Origin: Nitrospira sp.
GTDB lineage: Bacteria; Nitrospirota; Nitrospiria; Nitrospirales; Nitrospiraceae
Reading direction: 5' to 3'
Assembly (NCBI GenBank): GCA_022226955.1
Contig: CP092079.1
Span: 734,811 to 798,810, forward strand
Length of the DNA stretch: 64,000 nt
Shown here: positions 1-8,961 of the stretch, piece after piece
Position numbering within the stretch: the stretch's first letter is position 1
Layout of the letters: each line of letters opens with the position of its first letter
Made by a program: the position numbers and the translations under genes
The notes under the pieces: generated by a model
What the model was told of the DNA's origin: nothing
What the model saw: the letters and a program-made list of their open reading frames with translations, nothing else
The model's database searches: none

Positions 1-942
1 CAAGGCGTAGAGTTCTCGCAGGGAGACTTCGATCTGCATGCGGCGGTCGGACTGTTCCGGAGTCAGCGGGAGGTGCGCCAGGGCCTGGCGATACTCGCGC
101 TCCGCTTCCGCTGTGCGCCCGGCCCGGTGTAAGAGCGCGGCGTACTCGGCGTGCAGCGCGGGGTCGTCTTGATGGAGGGCCATTGCCTGGGCATACTCGG
201 CGAGGGCTGCGTCGATATTTCCTTGTGCCAGCAGTACCATCGCGAGATTGCGGCGGGCCATCAGATGGTCGGGCGCGGCGAGCAAGGCGGCGTGGTATTC
301 AGCGGCGGCGCGCTGAAGCTCCTGCTTGTCGTGCCAAATGTTGCCAAGATTGGTGTGGGCGCCAGCATGAGACGGGTTCTCCGCTAGCACGAGTTCAAAA
401 TGACGCTGGGCTTGATCCGCCCGTCCAACTTTCTTCAGCACGAGTCCGAGGTTGTATCGAGCGGCCTGATGATGTGGATCGGTGCGAAGAATTGCACTGA
501 AGGATTGAATCGCCTGGCTCGGGTCGCCTTGCCGCGCATAGAGCAGACCGAGTCGAAAATTAGCGTCGATATGTGTCGACGCCAACCTAGAGACCGTCTC
601 AAACTGTGCGATGGCCTGTTGAAGATGGTGCTGTTCTTCAAAAGCAATCCCGAGTTGATAGTGCGCTTCGACGAGGTCGGGGGCCAAGGCGACGGAGCGT
701 TCTAAGACTGCAACGGCTGCGTCGGGGTTCTGCTGGTTTAGGAGTGCGGTGCCTTGGCGCAGGAGTGCATTCGCAGAATTGGTGTCAGGTTGGCTGTCTT
801 TCTGCAGCTCCTGCTGCGCCGATTCAGTGGTCGGGGATGCGAGTGGGGCGGCGCGAGCAATCCAGCCGTTCGGAACCCCCAGGACGGCAAGTGCCAGGAG
901 TGCGGCGATTACAGAACGAAATGGCTGAGATCCGTCTGGCAT
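1..942 (-). CDS. TPR-repeat protein, 3' end beyond window
   Basis: This frame stays open from an ATG at 942 to the left edge, giving 314 residues with no stop, so the C-terminus is missing. A short hydrophobic stretch near residues 13-30 suggests a signal peptide or membrane anchor. After a low-complexity linker come successive 34-residue helical repeats with the TPR pattern (for example the stretches containing YNLGLVLKKVGR and AHTNLGNIW). TPR proteins are scaffolds for protein-protein contacts; the partner cannot be read here. The gene starts 28 bases after the stop of an OmpA-like lipoprotein, so the two are probably one operon acting at the envelope. Confidence 0.75.
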   Translation of the reverse strand, partial: MPDGSQPFRSVIAALLALAVLGVPNGWIARAAPLASPTTESAQQELQKDSQPDTNSANALLRQGTALLNQQNPDAAVAVLERSVALAPDLVEAHYQLGIAFEEQHHLQQAIAQFETVSRLASTHIDANFRLGLLYARQGDPSQAIQSFSAILRTDPHHQAARYNLGLVLKKVGRADQAQRHFELVLAENPSHAGAHTNLGNIWHDKQELQRAAAEYHAALLAAPDHLMARRNLAMVLLAQGNIDAALAEYAQAMALHQDDPALHAEYAALLHRAGRTAEAEREYRQALAHLPLTPEQSDRRMQIEVSLRELYAL

Positions 943-970
943 GACGGCCTGTTCTCCCGCGATCATTTGC

Positions 971-1762
971 TTACCGGTTTTCTTTCGGCGCAATCAGGAT
1001 TTCGACGCGGCGGTTTTTTCTGCGGCCCTCTTCGGAGTCGTTTGACAAGAGGGGCTGATTCTCACCGAACCATTGGAGTGTCAGCCATGACAGCGGGACT
1101 CCGCTCTGCGCCAATATGGACGCGGCATTCGAGGCTCTGGCTTGTGACAGCGCCTGATTATCCTGAAAACGCTGACGGAGCCGATCACGAATCGGTTTGT
1201 CGTCGGTATGTCCTTGAATGGCAATCTGGATATTCGCTTCGTCTTTGAGAATTGCGCCGAGCCGTCCGAGGACGGCGATGCCGTCTTCGCTGATGCGATC
1301 GTCTCCGGATGCGAAGAGCACCTGATCGGAGAACCGGACTCGAATGTACTCGGCGGTCGATGTCTCAGTGGTTGAGGTCTTGTTGATCGAGGTCTCGTTG
1401 AGAGAGGCCTCGGCTGTTTTCGAGGTCTGGTCGGTGGCGGGCATGGCGGAGGATGTGACCGGCGGGGCGTCGTCCATGCGAGCCTGGGCGGCCGACGGTG
1501 GGCGGACATCGTGTTTGGCGATGTGTGACCCGGCCGGCGATGGTGACGCCGCGCCGGCTTTTCTGCGCTCTACGACGATGGAACCATTTTGAATTTCCGG
1601 TTTGAGCCGCTCGTAGATGTCGTCCCACATAGTGCGGAATTGAACTTCTTGACTGGTCGGAGCAGGCGCGGCGACGGGCTGCGGCGGAGAGCTACAGCTC
1701 GTGAGCAGGACGCCGAGGAGGAAGAGCGTTGATGAGAATCGTGCGCTGTTGTGGATATCCAT
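971..1762 (-). CDS. OmpA/MotB-domain lipoprotein
   Basis: The N-terminus has a hydrophobic segment ending in LLTSC, a lipobox, so this is probably a lipoprotein. A Ser/Thr/Pro-rich linker of about 100 residues follows. The C-terminal 120 residues match the peptidoglycan-binding OmpA/MotB domain: a beta strand with LFASGDDRIS, then IQGHTDDKP, then the terminal NRRVEILI motif. Such proteins tether the outer membrane to the cell wall. The ATG at 1762 has a GGAG about nine bases upstream; an in-frame ATG at 1777 is an alternative. It precedes the TPR gene in the same direction. Confidence 0.85.
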   Translation of the reverse strand: MDIHNSARFSSTLFLLGVLLTSCSSPPQPVAAPAPTSQEVQFRTMWDDIYERLKPEIQNGSIVVERRKAGAASPSPAGSHIAKHDVRPPSAAQARMDDAPPVTSSAMPATDQTSKTAEASLNETSINKTSTTETSTAEYIRVRFSDQVLFASGDDRISEDGIAVLGRLGAILKDEANIQIAIQGHTDDKPIRDRLRQRFQDNQALSQARASNAASILAQSGVPLSWLTLQWFGENQPLLSNDSEEGRRKNRRVEILIAPKENR

Positions 1763-1893
1763 TGCGGCAGACTCCATTCCGTAGGGTCAAACGTCTATCC
1801 GGTCAGGAATGTCGAGCCTGCCGGAGTATGGATTATGCGGAATAGATTTCAGCCGGCACAATAGTACCTTCGTATGGGGCGCTGGCCGTCCGC

Positions 1894-3528
1894 TCAAAAC
1901 TCTCCCGCCTGCACCACATCTTCCAGACTGTTGATGTCGAGCCAGTGGCCGACAGTGTAGAGAACGCGAATCGGCTGCTTCCGCTTGAGTAATTCTTGAA
2001 GCAGCTGTGGAATGCCGGCTGTGCGGTTGCTGGGCTGGGCCAGCAGTTCCGCGATGACTTCGGCGATGCGTGTCGCGGCGGCTGGCGAGACTTTGAGAAA
2101 GCCCATCCAGACGCCGTGGATGTCGGCTTCGGGGATCTTGTCGCCCAGTTGTTTGAGATAGACCTTCGCGTTGAAGGCCTTCCGAGAATTGGGGATGCTG
2201 CATTCGGCGAAGCCGCCGAGCCTGGTGTAGCTGAGCTGATCCCGCCAGTTGCTGTCGAGGAAGATGACGCAGTCGTCCGGTTCTTGGCAGAGGGACTGGG
2301 GAATGTAGGTGTTGAATAGGACATCGCCATAGGAAATGAGGGTCTGTTGCGCGCGGCCCTTGCGCGATTGCAGCGCCTTGAGGAGGGACGCGAGCTCGCC
2401 GGTGTCGGTATAGTCGTCGTTATCGACGTAGGTGAGATTCGGGAGGTTCACGGTGTCTTTTTTATAGCCCCGGACAACGACGATGTCTTTCACGCCGACG
2501 GCGTTGTAGGCGTCGACGATGCGGGCGAGGATAGGTGTGCCCTGGATTTTGACCATCGTCTTGGGCTGGTGCTCGGTCAGTTCGCCCAATTCGCTGCCGC
2601 GGGAAGCCGCCAGAACGATCGCGCAGGTATCCTCGGCGCCTTTGGGCAGATAGCGGTCTTCCGCTTCTTGCAGCTCGGCGGCATTCTGCAGCCGGAAGAT
2701 TTCCGATACCGGCGCAACTTTGTCTTCGATGGACAGCAGATGTTCCTGCTCTTTGAGTGTGCGCGCGGTCTTTTGCATGGCGGCAACGGCGCTGCGCAGC
2801 AGATGGTTGGCCCAGATCACCATCGAGAAGTTGTGTTGCCGAAAGACATCCGTCGGCGTGGCGTAGTATTTCGTCGGCACGATGACGACGGGGCAGCGAT
2901 TGCCCCATTCTTGCTTGAACGCCAGGATTTCATCGGGCACGGCCAAGGCGCTGTGGATGAGAATGCCGTCGGCGCCGGCCTGGCGATAGGCTTCGGCGCG
3001 GCGGAGCGCTTCGGCGAGCCCCCAGCCGCAGATGAAGGCTTCGACCCGGGCGATGATGGAAAAGTTTGGGTCCTGCTGGGCGTCCTTGCCGGCTTTGATC
3101 TTGCCGCAGAACTCGTGCATGTCCGCCATGGGTTGGGCGTCGCCCTTGATGAAGCTGTTCGTTTTAGGGAAGAGCTTGTCTTCGATGCAGACGGCGGCGA
3201 TTTTGCGCTGCTCCAGTTTGCGGACGAGGCGCTGCATGTTGTTGAAGTTACCGTAGCCGGTGTCGCCGTCGAGAAGGATCGGAATCGTCGTCGCGTCGGA
3301 CATGAATTCGAGAGTTTCGAGCACCTGCGTCCAACTGGCTTCATTGTTGTCGCGCACGCCGAATTGGGCCGAGATCGACAGGCCGCTGGCCCAGATGCCT
3401 TTGAAGCCGGCTTCCTGAACGATCTTCGCGCTCAAGCCGTTGTGGGCTTCGCAGATGAATTCAAGCTGGCTGGATAAAAGGAGATTGCGAAACTGTGTCG
3501 TGGTGCTGAGACCGGGTGTCGAGCTCAT
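1894..3528 (-). CDS. pepM: Phosphoenolpyruvate mutase fused to a nucleotidyltransferase
   Basis: Residues 1-290 are a PEP mutase of the isocitrate lyase superfamily. It carries the diagnostic EDK-x5-NS motif (EDK at 116-118, NS at 124-125) that separates true PEP mutases from related lyases, plus the metal-binding LLDGDTGYG strand. The enzyme converts phosphoenolpyruvate to phosphonopyruvate, the entry step of phosphonate synthesis. Residues 300-544 form a sugar-nucleotidyltransferase-like domain (AIVLAAS-RG near 304-311, PK at 322-323), as in PepM fusions proposed to activate phosphonates with CTP. The glycine loop reads AASRGSEL rather than the usual AAGxGxRL. No phosphonopyruvate decarboxylase or aminotransferase lies nearby. 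An AAGGA site precedes the start. Confidence 0.9.
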   Translation of the reverse strand: MSSTPGLSTTTQFRNLLLSSQLEFICEAHNGLSAKIVQEAGFKGIWASGLSISAQFGVRDNNEASWTQVLETLEFMSDATTIPILLDGDTGYGNFNNMQRLVRKLEQRKIAAVCIEDKLFPKTNSFIKGDAQPMADMHEFCGKIKAGKDAQQDPNFSIIARVEAFICGWGLAEALRRAEAYRQAGADGILIHSALAVPDEILAFKQEWGNRCPVVIVPTKYYATPTDVFRQHNFSMVIWANHLLRSAVAAMQKTARTLKEQEHLLSIEDKVAPVSEIFRLQNAAELQEAEDRYLPKGAEDTCAIVLAASRGSELGELTEHQPKTMVKIQGTPILARIVDAYNAVGVKDIVVVRGYKKDTVNLPNLTYVDNDDYTDTGELASLLKALQSRKGRAQQTLISYGDVLFNTYIPQSLCQEPDDCVIFLDSNWRDQLSYTRLGGFAECSIPNSRKAFNAKVYLKQLGDKIPEADIHGVWMGFLKVSPAAATRIAEVIAELLAQPSNRTAGIPQLLQELLKRKQPIRVLYTVGHWLDINSLEDVVQAGEF

Positions 3529-3649
3529 GAAGATCCTTCCTTGTGCCGGCTGAAATAGCGCGCCGACGCTAGTTGGAGAGGATACCGGTTTTCATGAGAG
3601 AAATCACGCGGCCTTTTGCGGAGGCCTGTTGGTGTGGCGGGCGGTTCGC

Positions 3650-4072
3650 TTAGCCGAGCGCTCCGTCGCTGAATTCCGCCCGGTCCAATTTCTCGAAGAA
3701 CGCGCCGACGCCGGGCCCCAACTGTTCTTCGAGCTGCGGATCGTTATCCAGGACGGTTCTCGCAAATCCCACGATCAAGAGAATCCGGCGGACGGCTTCC
3801 CGAGGCGTGAGGGTGAGGTCGGATCTGACGGCGCGGGTGTGAATCGCGATTTCGGCGAGGAGGGCGTCTTGCTCTTCTTGAATGGCCGCGTAAGTTCCTG
3901 ACGCTTTCACTTGGTGATGTTGCTGCATCGCCACTTCCGAGAGGGCGCGCAGGGCTCGTTCGACGGCTTGCGCGTTGTCTTCATCCAGGCGGTCGCGCAG
4001 GCGGGCCGGTACGACCGATCCCGGCTCCAGCAGCGAGTGGACGATTTTTGACAGCGAGAGTAAATACGCCAT
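3650..4072 (-). CDS. Hypothetical helical protein
   Basis: A 140-residue protein with no family I recognise. The start at 4072 is chosen because CAGGAG lies six bases upstream; the frame stays open to 4108 but the extra residues look non-coding. The sequence is mostly helical, with charged stretches such as RLRDRLDEDNAQAVERALRA and no signal peptide or membrane segment. It lies downstream of nothing obvious and runs in the same direction as the PEP mutase gene, after a gap of about 120 bases. It may be a small cytoplasmic regulator or structural protein; function unknown. Confidence 0.6.
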   Translation of the reverse strand: MAYLLSLSKIVHSLLEPGSVVPARLRDRLDEDNAQAVERALRALSEVAMQQHHQVKASGTYAAIQEEQDALLAEIAIHTRAVRSDLTLTPREAVRRILLIVGFARTVLDNDPQLEEQLGPGVGAFFEKLDRAEFSDGALG

Positions 4073-4219
4073 GAAGCGGCTCCTGGGTGACGATGTCAGG
4101 CACGGCATCCGGTATTGTTCGACAATACAGAGGCCGCATTATGCCATGGATCGAGGCGAGTCCATAGTATTCAATGGCAATCGTACGCGCGCTTGGGACT
4201 GTCGCGGGTCGCTCATGCT

Positions 4220-4545
4220 GGGAGAGGTGGCAGGTGCGGTGTTTTGACAGCTTGTATTGGAGCGCTTAGCGTACAGCTCTTTGCTTGCGCGAAGCAGTCG
4301 GGAGATTACCGATCTTCCGAGACCTTTTTCTCTCCTCATTGAGACGCTCCATCTGAACGCCGACTCGCGATTGATCCATGCGCTGGTGCTGAAGGTGGAT
4401 GCGCTTCAGCCGCACAGTCTGTTGGTTGCCAGCCTGGTCAGCTTGGGCTATGCGGGGTTTGTGCTGATCGAAGGGGGTGGACTATGGCAGGGTTTTTCAT
4501 GGGCAGCGTATTTGGCGGTGGTGTCTATGAGTCTGTTGATTGAGG
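4220..4545 (+). pseudogene. Remnant of a DUF2127 membrane protein
   Basis: The frame open from 4257 contains a stretch (LHLNADSRLIHALVLK, then YAGFVLIEGGGLWQ and WAAYLAVVSMSLL) matching the core of DUF2127 membrane proteins. The beginning of that family, a hydrophobic segment like GVLTACIGALS, appears in a different frame just upstream, ending near 4342. After about 4540 the match stops and the sequence is no longer hydrophobic. The region is therefore read as a frameshifted, truncated gene rather than a working 122-residue protein. The family has no well-established function. Confidence 0.5.
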
Positions 4546-4672
4546 GCGATTCCCAGGCGGACGAAGCGCTAAATGCCAGTATTTACGCGGGAGTTTCTGT
4601 TGACAGGGTCTGTCACAACACGTAGCGTAGTCAAAATGGTTGTCCTGTTTATGCGGTTGAGGAGGTGCAACG

Positions 4673-5809
4673 ATGCCGAAAAAGAAGACTGCGACGAATG
4701 CGAGGAAGACCTGGGGGATTTATACCTACATTGCCGGCGACAACAATCTTTCTGATTATGGATTGCTGGATATCGAGGAGATGGCCAAGGCTGGTGCGTC
4801 GAAGGATGTGTATGTCTCGGTGCAGATTGACACAGCCGGCGAGCATACGGGATCCATTCGCTATGAGCTGACCGAGCCGGACTTCGAGGGGGTGTCGCAC
4901 CGCGCCGTGATTCAGCGCCTTCCTGAACAGAATACGGGGGAGCCGCGCTATCTGGCGCAGTTTGCGAAATGGGCGGCGAAGCGCTATCCAGCGCAGCACC
5001 GGTTGCTGGTGGTATGGAATCATGGCGCCGGATTTATGCATACGCCCACCAGAGACATCGGGTACGACGATTCCAGCAAAGGCGACGCCTTGACGATGGG
5101 GGAGTTGCGCTGGGCGTTGGAACAGGCGGGGTTCGGACGCGGCGTGTCCGGCAAGCTGGGGATTCTGGGGTTCGATGCCTGTCTAATGAATATGCTTGAA
5201 GTCGCCTATGAGTTCACGGGTGTGGCGGATTTTGTGGTGGGGTCTCAGCAGACCGAGCCGGGCGATGGGTGGCCGTATGCCGAGGTGATCGCCGGTGCGA
5301 AGTCGAGTCGCGATCCTGGCGTCGTCGCATCAAAGATCGTGAAAGCCTATATTGCCTATTACAAGAAGACTGGCGATCTGGGTGTGACCCAGTCGGCGCT
5401 TGAGCTGCGGAAATGTTCTGCCATCGGCAGCGCGGTGGATCAGCTTGGCGCGGCATTGATCAAGATGATCGGCACGTTGAAAGGCAGAATTCTCGAGGCC
5501 CGAGTCGAGGCTCAAGGCTATGAGGAACCGACGTATGTCGATATGGTGGATCTCGCGAAGCAGATCTCGCTGAAGTGTCCCGATGCCAAGATCCGGGCGG
5601 CGTGCCGCGCCGTGATGACTGCGGTGAAGGTGGCGGTGATCGCTAATGGCAGCTATGGTCCTTCGGTGGCTCGTTCATGCGGCCTCTCGATCTGGTTCCC
5701 TTTGGTCCGAACCGATTATGTGACGCGCCGCAGTGAATATGTCGCATTGCGCTACACGAAAGATTATCCCAACTGGGCAAAGTTTCTGGATGCATTATTG
5801 GCTGGGTAG
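4673..5809 (+). CDS. Clostripain-like cysteine peptidase (C11)
   Basis: A 378-residue member of the clostripain family (peptidase C11, clan CD). The catalytic His is in WNHGAG (H117) and the catalytic Cys in FDACLMNM (C170), the expected order and spacing for this clan. The N-terminal IYTYIAGDNNLSDYG is a typical family opening. No signal peptide is visible, so the protein is either cytoplasmic or exported by another route. GAGG lies about eight bases before the ATG. Clan CD enzymes usually cut after Arg or Lys; the substrate here is unknown. It stands alone between a pseudogene and a GIY-YIG gene. Confidence 0.88.
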   Translation: MPKKKTATNARKTWGIYTYIAGDNNLSDYGLLDIEEMAKAGASKDVYVSVQIDTAGEHTGSIRYELTEPDFEGVSHRAVIQRLPEQNTGEPRYLAQFAKWAAKRYPAQHRLLVVWNHGAGFMHTPTRDIGYDDSSKGDALTMGELRWALEQAGFGRGVSGKLGILGFDACLMNMLEVAYEFTGVADFVVGSQQTEPGDGWPYAEVIAGAKSSRDPGVVASKIVKAYIAYYKKTGDLGVTQSALELRKCSAIGSAVDQLGAALIKMIGTLKGRILEARVEAQGYEEPTYVDMVDLAKQISLKCPDAKIRAACRAVMTAVKVAVIANGSYGPSVARSCGLSIWFPLVRTDYVTRRSEYVALRYTKDYPNWAKFLDALLAG

Positions 5810-5862
5810 TAGCGGGAGCTTTCATTCACCAGCGCCGGCGTGCAGGTTCAGCCTGGAGAGGG

Positions 5863-6123
5863 CTAGATTGTCGAGGTTTGATTATGGGCTGCGATCAACG
5901 CCAGCTTGGCTGGTCGGCCAAGGGCCTTGATCGCGGCTTCCCGCCGCAAGGCATCTCCTTTTGACTCCACCGTTTCGGTATAGCGCAGCATGAGCGGTCC
6001 ACGGCGCTTGGTATATTTGGCGCCTTTGCCGGTTTCGTGGGCCGCCATGCGCTGCTTCAGATCGTTGGTGATGCCGGTATAGAGACTCCGGTCGGCGCAT
6101 TCGACGATATAGACTACCCACAT
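5863..6123 (-). CDS. GIY-YIG domain protein (UPF0213-like)
   Basis: An 86-residue single-domain protein. The GIY-YIG nuclease signature is present as VYIVEC followed by LYTGITNDLKQRM, with the family's Arg and the later KGAKYTKRRGPLML segment. Small solo proteins of this type (YhbQ/UPF0213 group) are DNA nucleases or repair-related proteins of uncertain role. The ATG at 6123 has GAGGAA upstream. It converges with the clostripain-like gene, leaving 53 bases between the two stops. Confidence 0.85.
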   Translation of the reverse strand: MWVVYIVECADRSLYTGITNDLKQRMAAHETGKGAKYTKRRGPLMLRYTETVESKGDALRREAAIKALGRPAKLALIAAHNQTSTI

Positions 6124-6261
6124 GTCTGCGGTTCCTCAGCCGGTTGGGATGACGATTCGCGCATCTTGCCTGTTGCCGATTCTAAATGAAATACGATCTC
6201 TGGTCGCTGGAAGTTTTGCATAAGAGTGAATCTCAGATGTGAGCGCACCCTGTCTCGATGC

Positions 6262-6276
6262 TATACTCCGGTCCCA
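6262..6276 (+). promoter_or_regulatory. Possible -10 box of a leaderless promoter
   Basis: TATACT at 6262-6267 lies nine bases before the ATG at 6276. Transcription starting about seven bases past this box would begin almost at the start codon, and no ribosome binding site is seen before it. No convincing -35 box was found, so this is tentative. Confidence 0.3.
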
Positions 6277-7232
6277 TGACGAACCTAGCGACTCCCGACA
6301 CAGAGCTCACGTTGTCGTTTGGTAACCAGCGGGCGGTGGTTTCGCCCTGGGGTGCGTCGTTGCGCCGGTATTTCCTCGTGGAAGCCGGCGGCCACGAGGT
6401 CGATATCGTTTGGGGTTATTCGAGCGGCAGTCAAAAGAAGGGCGGGCAGGGGGATGTGTTGATTCCCTTTCCCGGCCGTGTTGCCGAGGGGCGCTATGTG
6501 TTCGATGGCGAATCGTTTCAGCTCGACCGCAACGACAAGGAAGGTCCCAACGCAATTCATGGATTTGTCCGAACCCTGCCCTGGCAGGTGTCTCGCGCGG
6601 AGGCGGGCAGCGTCAGTTTCGACATTCGTCTTGAGGCGGAACAGTTCGGCGGCAAGGGCTATCCCTTCTCACTCGCGATCCGCGTGATCTATGAATTAGA
6701 CGAGAAGGGATTATCTTGCTCGTTCGATGTGCTGAATGCCGGGACGCGGCCGGCGCCGGTCGGGGTGGGCTTTCATCCCTACTTCACGGTGGGCACGCTG
6801 TCGATCGATGACGCCGATGCCAGGATTCCCGGCGCGGGCATTCTGGAATTCAACGACAAGCTCACACCGACGGGAACGATTCTCTCCGTCGCAGGCACCG
6901 AGTGGGACTGCCGCGCCTTTCGCCGGATCGGCGAGAAGAAGTTCAATCACTGCTATGTGCAGCTCGACCGCGATGCGGAGGGGATGGCGACGGCCTCGCT
7001 TCGCCATGCCGCGAACGGCCGGGTGATCGATGTCACGATGGATCGGGCTTTCACGGCCATTGTGGTGTACACCGGGGATGCCATTGCCGATGCGCCGCGC
7101 CGCGCGTTCGCGATCGAGCCGATGACCTGCGCGTCGGATGCCTTCAATCATCCTGAATGGGGGCTAAAACGACTGGTTCCAGGAGAGCGCTTTTCCGGCC
7201 GCTATACGATTTGGCACCGGATCGAGTCCTGA
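6276..7232 (+). CDS. Aldose 1-epimerase family protein
   Basis: A 318-residue protein of the galactose mutarotase superfamily. Features of the fold include the early strand with WGASLRRYFL, IPFPGRVAEGRY (the substrate Arg region), NAIHGFVR with the conserved His, and VGFHPYF with the second catalytic His, followed by the late MTCASDAFN segment. The enzyme interconverts alpha and beta anomers of hexoses. The ATG at 6276 is preferred over one at 6258 because the protein then opens like its relatives; neither has a ribosome binding site. It converges with a GNAT gene. Confidence 0.85.
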   Translation: MTNLATPDTELTLSFGNQRAVVSPWGASLRRYFLVEAGGHEVDIVWGYSSGSQKKGGQGDVLIPFPGRVAEGRYVFDGESFQLDRNDKEGPNAIHGFVRTLPWQVSRAEAGSVSFDIRLEAEQFGGKGYPFSLAIRVIYELDEKGLSCSFDVLNAGTRPAPVGVGFHPYFTVGTLSIDDADARIPGAGILEFNDKLTPTGTILSVAGTEWDCRAFRRIGEKKFNHCYVQLDRDAEGMATASLRHAANGRVIDVTMDRAFTAIVVYTGDAIADAPRRAFAIEPMTCASDAFNHPEWGLKRLVPGERFSGRYTIWHRIES

Positions 7233-7264
7233 GTCCTGTCCGCGATCGTCGGCGGACGTCATGG

Positions 7265-7834
7265 CTATCCGTCGGTCGCGGTCTCTTCTGTGCGATCCGT
7301 GAACTCCCGCTGGAGCATGCCGTAGAGTTCAAGATCGATGAATCGGCCGAACCGGACGTAGTGTTCACGCATCCGGCCTTCGTAGGCCATCCCCACTTTC
7401 TGTAGAACCCGTCCTGACGCAACGTTGCCCTGGAAGTGCGGGCTGTAGATGCGATGCAGGTTCAGTTGCCTAAACCCATAGCCGAGGACCGCACGCACCG
7501 CTTCGGTGCCATAGCCACGATTCCAGTAGGGAATGCCGAGCCAGTAGCTGAGCCGCGCATGCCGGTGGACCTGCACTATGTCCAGGCCGATGAATCCGAT
7601 GAATGTCGGATTATCCGTCAGGGCGATGGCGAAGCTGATGGCGGTGCCATCCTCATGGGCCTGTTGGCGATCCGCAATCCATTGCTCGGCCATGCCGTTC
7701 TCGTATGGGTGCGGGAGGAATGTGCCGGCGGCGACTTCTTTAGCTCCCGCGAGCCGCTGTATGTCGGGTGCGTCCGACGGTTGAAACGGCCGGAGGAGCA
7801 AGCTTGTCGTCTTGAGAGAAGGAGAGTCCGGCAT
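7265..7834 (-). CDS. GNAT-family N-acetyltransferase (RimJ/RimL-like)
   Basis: A 189-residue acetyltransferase of the GNAT fold. The N-terminus (LKTTSLLLRPFQPSDAPDIQ) is typical of the RimJ/RimL branch, which acetylates protein N-termini or small molecules. The acetyl-CoA-binding region is YWLGIPYWNRGYGTEAVRA, with the R-G-Y-G-T loop, followed by NLHRIYSPHFQGNVASGRVLQKVGM, the usual branch motif. The acceptor substrate cannot be deduced. It stands alone, converging with the aldose epimerase gene. Confidence 0.85.
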   Translation of the reverse strand: MPDSPSLKTTSLLLRPFQPSDAPDIQRLAGAKEVAAGTFLPHPYENGMAEQWIADRQQAHEDGTAISFAIALTDNPTFIGFIGLDIVQVHRHARLSYWLGIPYWNRGYGTEAVRAVLGYGFRQLNLHRIYSPHFQGNVASGRVLQKVGMAYEGRMREHYVRFGRFIDLELYGMLQREFTDRTEETATDG

Positions 7835-7968
7835 ATCGCGAGCGATTCATTGATGGTGGAAGGTTGGTCTCTTGGCAGAAGCTTCTATTCTGGCGAACCG
7901 GACCGATAGAGGCGTGAGAACTGTGCGTGAAAACGAAGCAGGGCGTTGGTAAGAATCGTCGCCGGTGG

Positions 7969-8961
7969 CTAGAATCCCAATTCCTTTTCGAGATCGGCTT
8001 TTTTCTTGTCGAACTTTTTCTGATCGTCCGCGCTCTGTTCTGTGATCGCCCCTCTCATTTTGTCGCCTGCTTTTTCCAGTGCTCGCTGAGAGTCCTCCCC
8101 CTTTTTCTTGATCTGGGCGGCGATCTCTTTCCCTTTAGGGGAGCCAGAAAATTCATAGTACGCGGAGGCATTCATCTGGGTAAAGGTGGGATCGGAGCGC
8201 TTCATGATGGTATCGCCCCGCTGGTCGGCTCGATCCTTCGCCGGTTTGTCTCCGCTCGGCAGATATTTCATCCATTCCGCGGCGGTTCTCAACTTTTGGA
8301 GAGAACTCATCGTCGATGTCGTAACGGCCATGGCATTGCCGGACAGGCCCGGCGCGTCTTTCTCCTCGGCCTTCATCAGCCGGTCGGCATTTGTCGAGGC
8401 GAGCTTGGCCAGTTCCTGTCGATAGGCCGGTGGCGAGGCGTATGGTGCGCGTTCGCCCGTTTTGGCGTCGCGAAGGCCGCTACGATTCTGGTCGACGTTC
8501 CAAGCGCTTTTGAAGAGGGACAAATCTTCTGGTGCGGCCTGCGCGGCTTTGAGCATGACCCGGTTGGCATCGGTATATTCTCCGATGGCCTCAAAATATG
8601 TGAAGGCCGAGGTGTTTCCGTCCGGTCGAATGGAGCCAGGTGAGTAGAATAGCCCCTTCGCTTCAGCCGCTTTCGCGAGATCCCGGCCGAGTTTCGAGAG
8701 GTTCGCTTTTGCCGCGGCGAAGGCCGCTTTATCGTATCGGTCGACGCAGTCGTTTCCCATGATGGATCGATAGGCGACGAATAGCGCGGCAGGCGAGCCG
8801 GCTTGTTCGGCTTTGCGCAGGGCCGCGACTTGGGCCTTGGCCGATTTCTCTTCCTCATCGCCCAGGCAGATGTCGTCCGCGTGAGCGGCGGTGGCGGTCA
8901 GGGCCAAGAGGATGGCGGCCGAGCCGGCTATGCTGCGCATGGTCATGCTGCGATTCTCCAT
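7969..8961 (-). CDS. Secreted hypothetical protein, lysine-rich
   Basis: A 330-residue protein with a clear signal peptide: a basic start, a hydrophobic AILLALTATAAHA core and a likely cut after AHA. The mature part is helical, Lys- and Ala-rich, with several short helical pairs that could be degenerate TPR or Sel1-like repeats; the last 60 residues are strongly charged and probably coiled coil. I recognise no family. Its ATG overlaps the stop of the upstream DUF4412-like gene (TAATG), so the two are translationally coupled and probably work in the same periplasmic process. Confidence 0.7.
   Translation of the reverse strand: MENRSMTMRSIAGSAAILLALTATAAHADDICLGDEEEKSAKAQVAALRKAEQAGSPAALFVAYRSIMGNDCVDRYDKAAFAAAKANLSKLGRDLAKAAEAKGLFYSPGSIRPDGNTSAFTYFEAIGEYTDANRVMLKAAQAAPEDLSLFKSAWNVDQNRSGLRDAKTGERAPYASPPAYRQELAKLASTNADRLMKAEEKDAPGLSGNAMAVTTSTMSSLQKLRTAAEWMKYLPSGDKPAKDRADQRGDTIMKRSDPTFTQMNASAYYEFSGSPKGKEIAAQIKKKGEDSQRALEKAGDKMRGAITEQSADDQKKFDKKKADLEKELGF

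Noticed and set aside
2347-3477. Long plus-strand open frame of 376 codons
   Set aside because: It is the antisense of the PEP mutase gene, whose motifs are unmistakable; the plus frame has no recognisable domain.
7238-7257. Short GTCCGC/GCGGAC repeat between convergent genes
   Set aside because: Only six pairs with an eight-base loop and no T run; too weak to call a terminator.
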